Positions 63,312 through 64,000 of a stretch of 64,000 nucleotides of DNA are shown here, piece by piece (position 1 is the first letter of the stretch; the number at the start of each line of letters is the position of its first letter). The position numbers and the translations under genes were made by a program. The stretch lies in contig NZ_CP166850.1 of assembly GCF_041346945.1 (NCBI RefSeq), positions 2,790,001-2,854,000 on the forward strand. Direction: 5' to 3'. This DNA comes from Amycolatopsis sp. cg9. GTDB taxonomy: Bacteria > Actinomycetota > Actinomycetes > Mycobacteriales > Pseudonocardiaceae. The notes under the pieces were generated by a model. That model made no database searches and was not told the origin of the DNA. It saw nothing but the letters and a program-made list of their open reading frames with translations.

Positions 63312-64000
63312 ATGGTTCCCCCACTGATCGAACTCACCGGAGCCACCAAACGGTTCCCGAGCGGGTCCGGTTCCGTGCACACGGCCGTCCGCGATCTGAC
63401 CATGACCGTGCAGCCCGGCGAGTTCGTCGCCGTGGTCGGCCCGACGGGCTGCGGCAAGTCGACGACGCTCTCGCTGGTCTCCGGGCTGCAGCCGCCGTCC
63501 GCCGGCCGGGTGCGGGTGAACGGCGAGGACGTGAAGTCCATCCCGGACGGGGTCGGCTACATGTTCCAGACCGACGCCGTGATGCCGTGGCGCTCCGTGC
63601 TGGAGAACGTCGCCTCCGGCCCGCGCTTCCGCGGCGTGCCGAAGGCCGAGGCCCGCGCGCAGGCCGTCGACTGGATCGCCCGCGTCGGGCTCGCGGGCTT
63701 CGAGAAGTACTACCCGCACCAGCTTTCCGGCGGCATGCGCAAGCGCGTCGCGCTGGCCCAGACGCTGGTCACCAAGCCGAAGATCCTGCTGATGGACGAG
63801 CCGTTCTCGGCGCTGGACGTCCAGACGCGGGCGCTGATGCAGGACGAGCTGCTGCGGCTGTGGTCGGGTTCGGGGGCCGCGGTGATCTTCGTGACGCACG
63901 ACCTCGACGAGGCCATCGCGCTGGCGGACAAGGTCGTCGTGCTGACGACGTCGCCGGCCACCGTGAAGGACGTCTTCGAAATCCCGCTGGAGCGGCCGCG
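63312..64000 (+). CDS. ABC transporter ATPase, NitT/TauT type (partial)
   Basis: The gene runs off the right edge; about 229 codons are present. Walker A is GPTGCGKST, Q-loop YMFQTD, signature LSGGMRKRVAL, Walker B ILLMDEPFSALD and the H-loop FVTHDLDEA. The TDAVMPWRSVLENVA segment is typical of nitrate/sulfonate/taurine importers. The permease and binding protein should follow beyond the window. It is divergent from the CitA/CitB-like pair. Confidence 0.88.
   Translation, partial: MVPPLIELTGATKRFPSGSGSVHTAVRDLTMTVQPGEFVAVVGPTGCGKSTTLSLVSGLQPPSAGRVRVNGEDVKSIPDGVGYMFQTDAVMPWRSVLENVASGPRFRGVPKAEARAQAVDWIARVGLAGFEKYYPHQLSGGMRKRVALAQTLVTKPKILLMDEPFSALDVQTRALMQDELLRLWSGSGAAVIFVTHDLDEAIALADKVVVLTTSPATVKDVFEIPLERP

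Overview
The window is high-GC DNA from an actinomycete with a mycolata-type cell wall. The base composition, GTG/TTG starts, tightly overlapping operons, a complete arabinogalactan precursor set (glf, glfT1, glfT2, ubiA, dprE1, dprE2, wzm/wzt), a bacterial proteasome activator (bpa) and type VII secretion substrates all fit Pseudonocardiaceae. An Amycolatopsis-like genus is my inference; no 16S gene is present.

Layout. 1-2.7 kb: end of an unknown gene, a secreted M28 peptidase and a PH-like membrane protein. 2.65-11.2 kb: a divergent sugar/acyl cluster. On the minus strand are a Gfo/Idh oxidoreductase and a DegT aminotransferase (GnnA/GnnB or WbpB/WbpE type). On the plus strand are an LpxA-like acyltransferase, a dedicated ACP, a FabG-like reductase, an AMP ligase, a LuxE-like acyl-protein synthetase, a LuxC-like acyl reductase and a flippase-like membrane protein. 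11.3-18.7 kb: a damaged GNAT gene, large membrane proteins of GT-C character, a PlsC acyltransferase and a HAD phosphatase. 19.8-32.1 kb: the arabinogalactan locus (glf, a PAP2 phosphatase, ubiA, an AftB-like GT-C protein, dprE2, dprE1, a GtrA-like protein, glfT2) with a second DUF6541-like membrane protein. DprE1 carries Ser where M. tuberculosis has Cys387. 32.1-35.9 kb: an ESX accessory block (EspG-like, small helical protein, DUF3558 lipoprotein, PPE/WXG-like protein). 35.9-38.6 kb: glfT1-wzt-wzm for galactan synthesis and export.

38.7-45.3 kb: a complete pseudaminic acid pathway (pseB, pseC, pseH, pseG, pseI, pseF) with a GT29 sialyltransferase-like protein that is a good candidate pseudaminyltransferase. 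It lies between gene blocks that are close neighbours in M. tuberculosis (Rv3781-Rv3783 and Rv3777-Rv3780), so it looks like an insertion into a conserved wall locus. 46.5-52 kb: bpa, a class-V aminotransferase homologue lacking the usual PLP lysine, a quinone oxidoreductase, a secreted M28 aminopeptidase and a zinc metallopeptidase. 52.5-56 kb: a MarR regulator, tRNA-Ser(UGA), two DUF3592-like proteins, and a lower-GC islet of about 1.9 kb bounded by 18-bp direct repeats that duplicate the 3' ends of the flanking genes. 56-64 kb: patatin, DUF2277, Ldh-type dehydrogenase, S4 protein, trypsin-like protease, SDR, a CitA/CitB-type two-component system and the start of a NitT/TauT-type ABC ATPase.

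The strongest candidates for undescribed biology are the ACP/LpxA/LuxE/LuxC cluster, the pseudaminic acid cluster with its GT29-like protein, and the repeat-bounded islet. Two matching triplets of DnaA-box-like sites (near 11.3 and 46.45 kb) are also unexplained.
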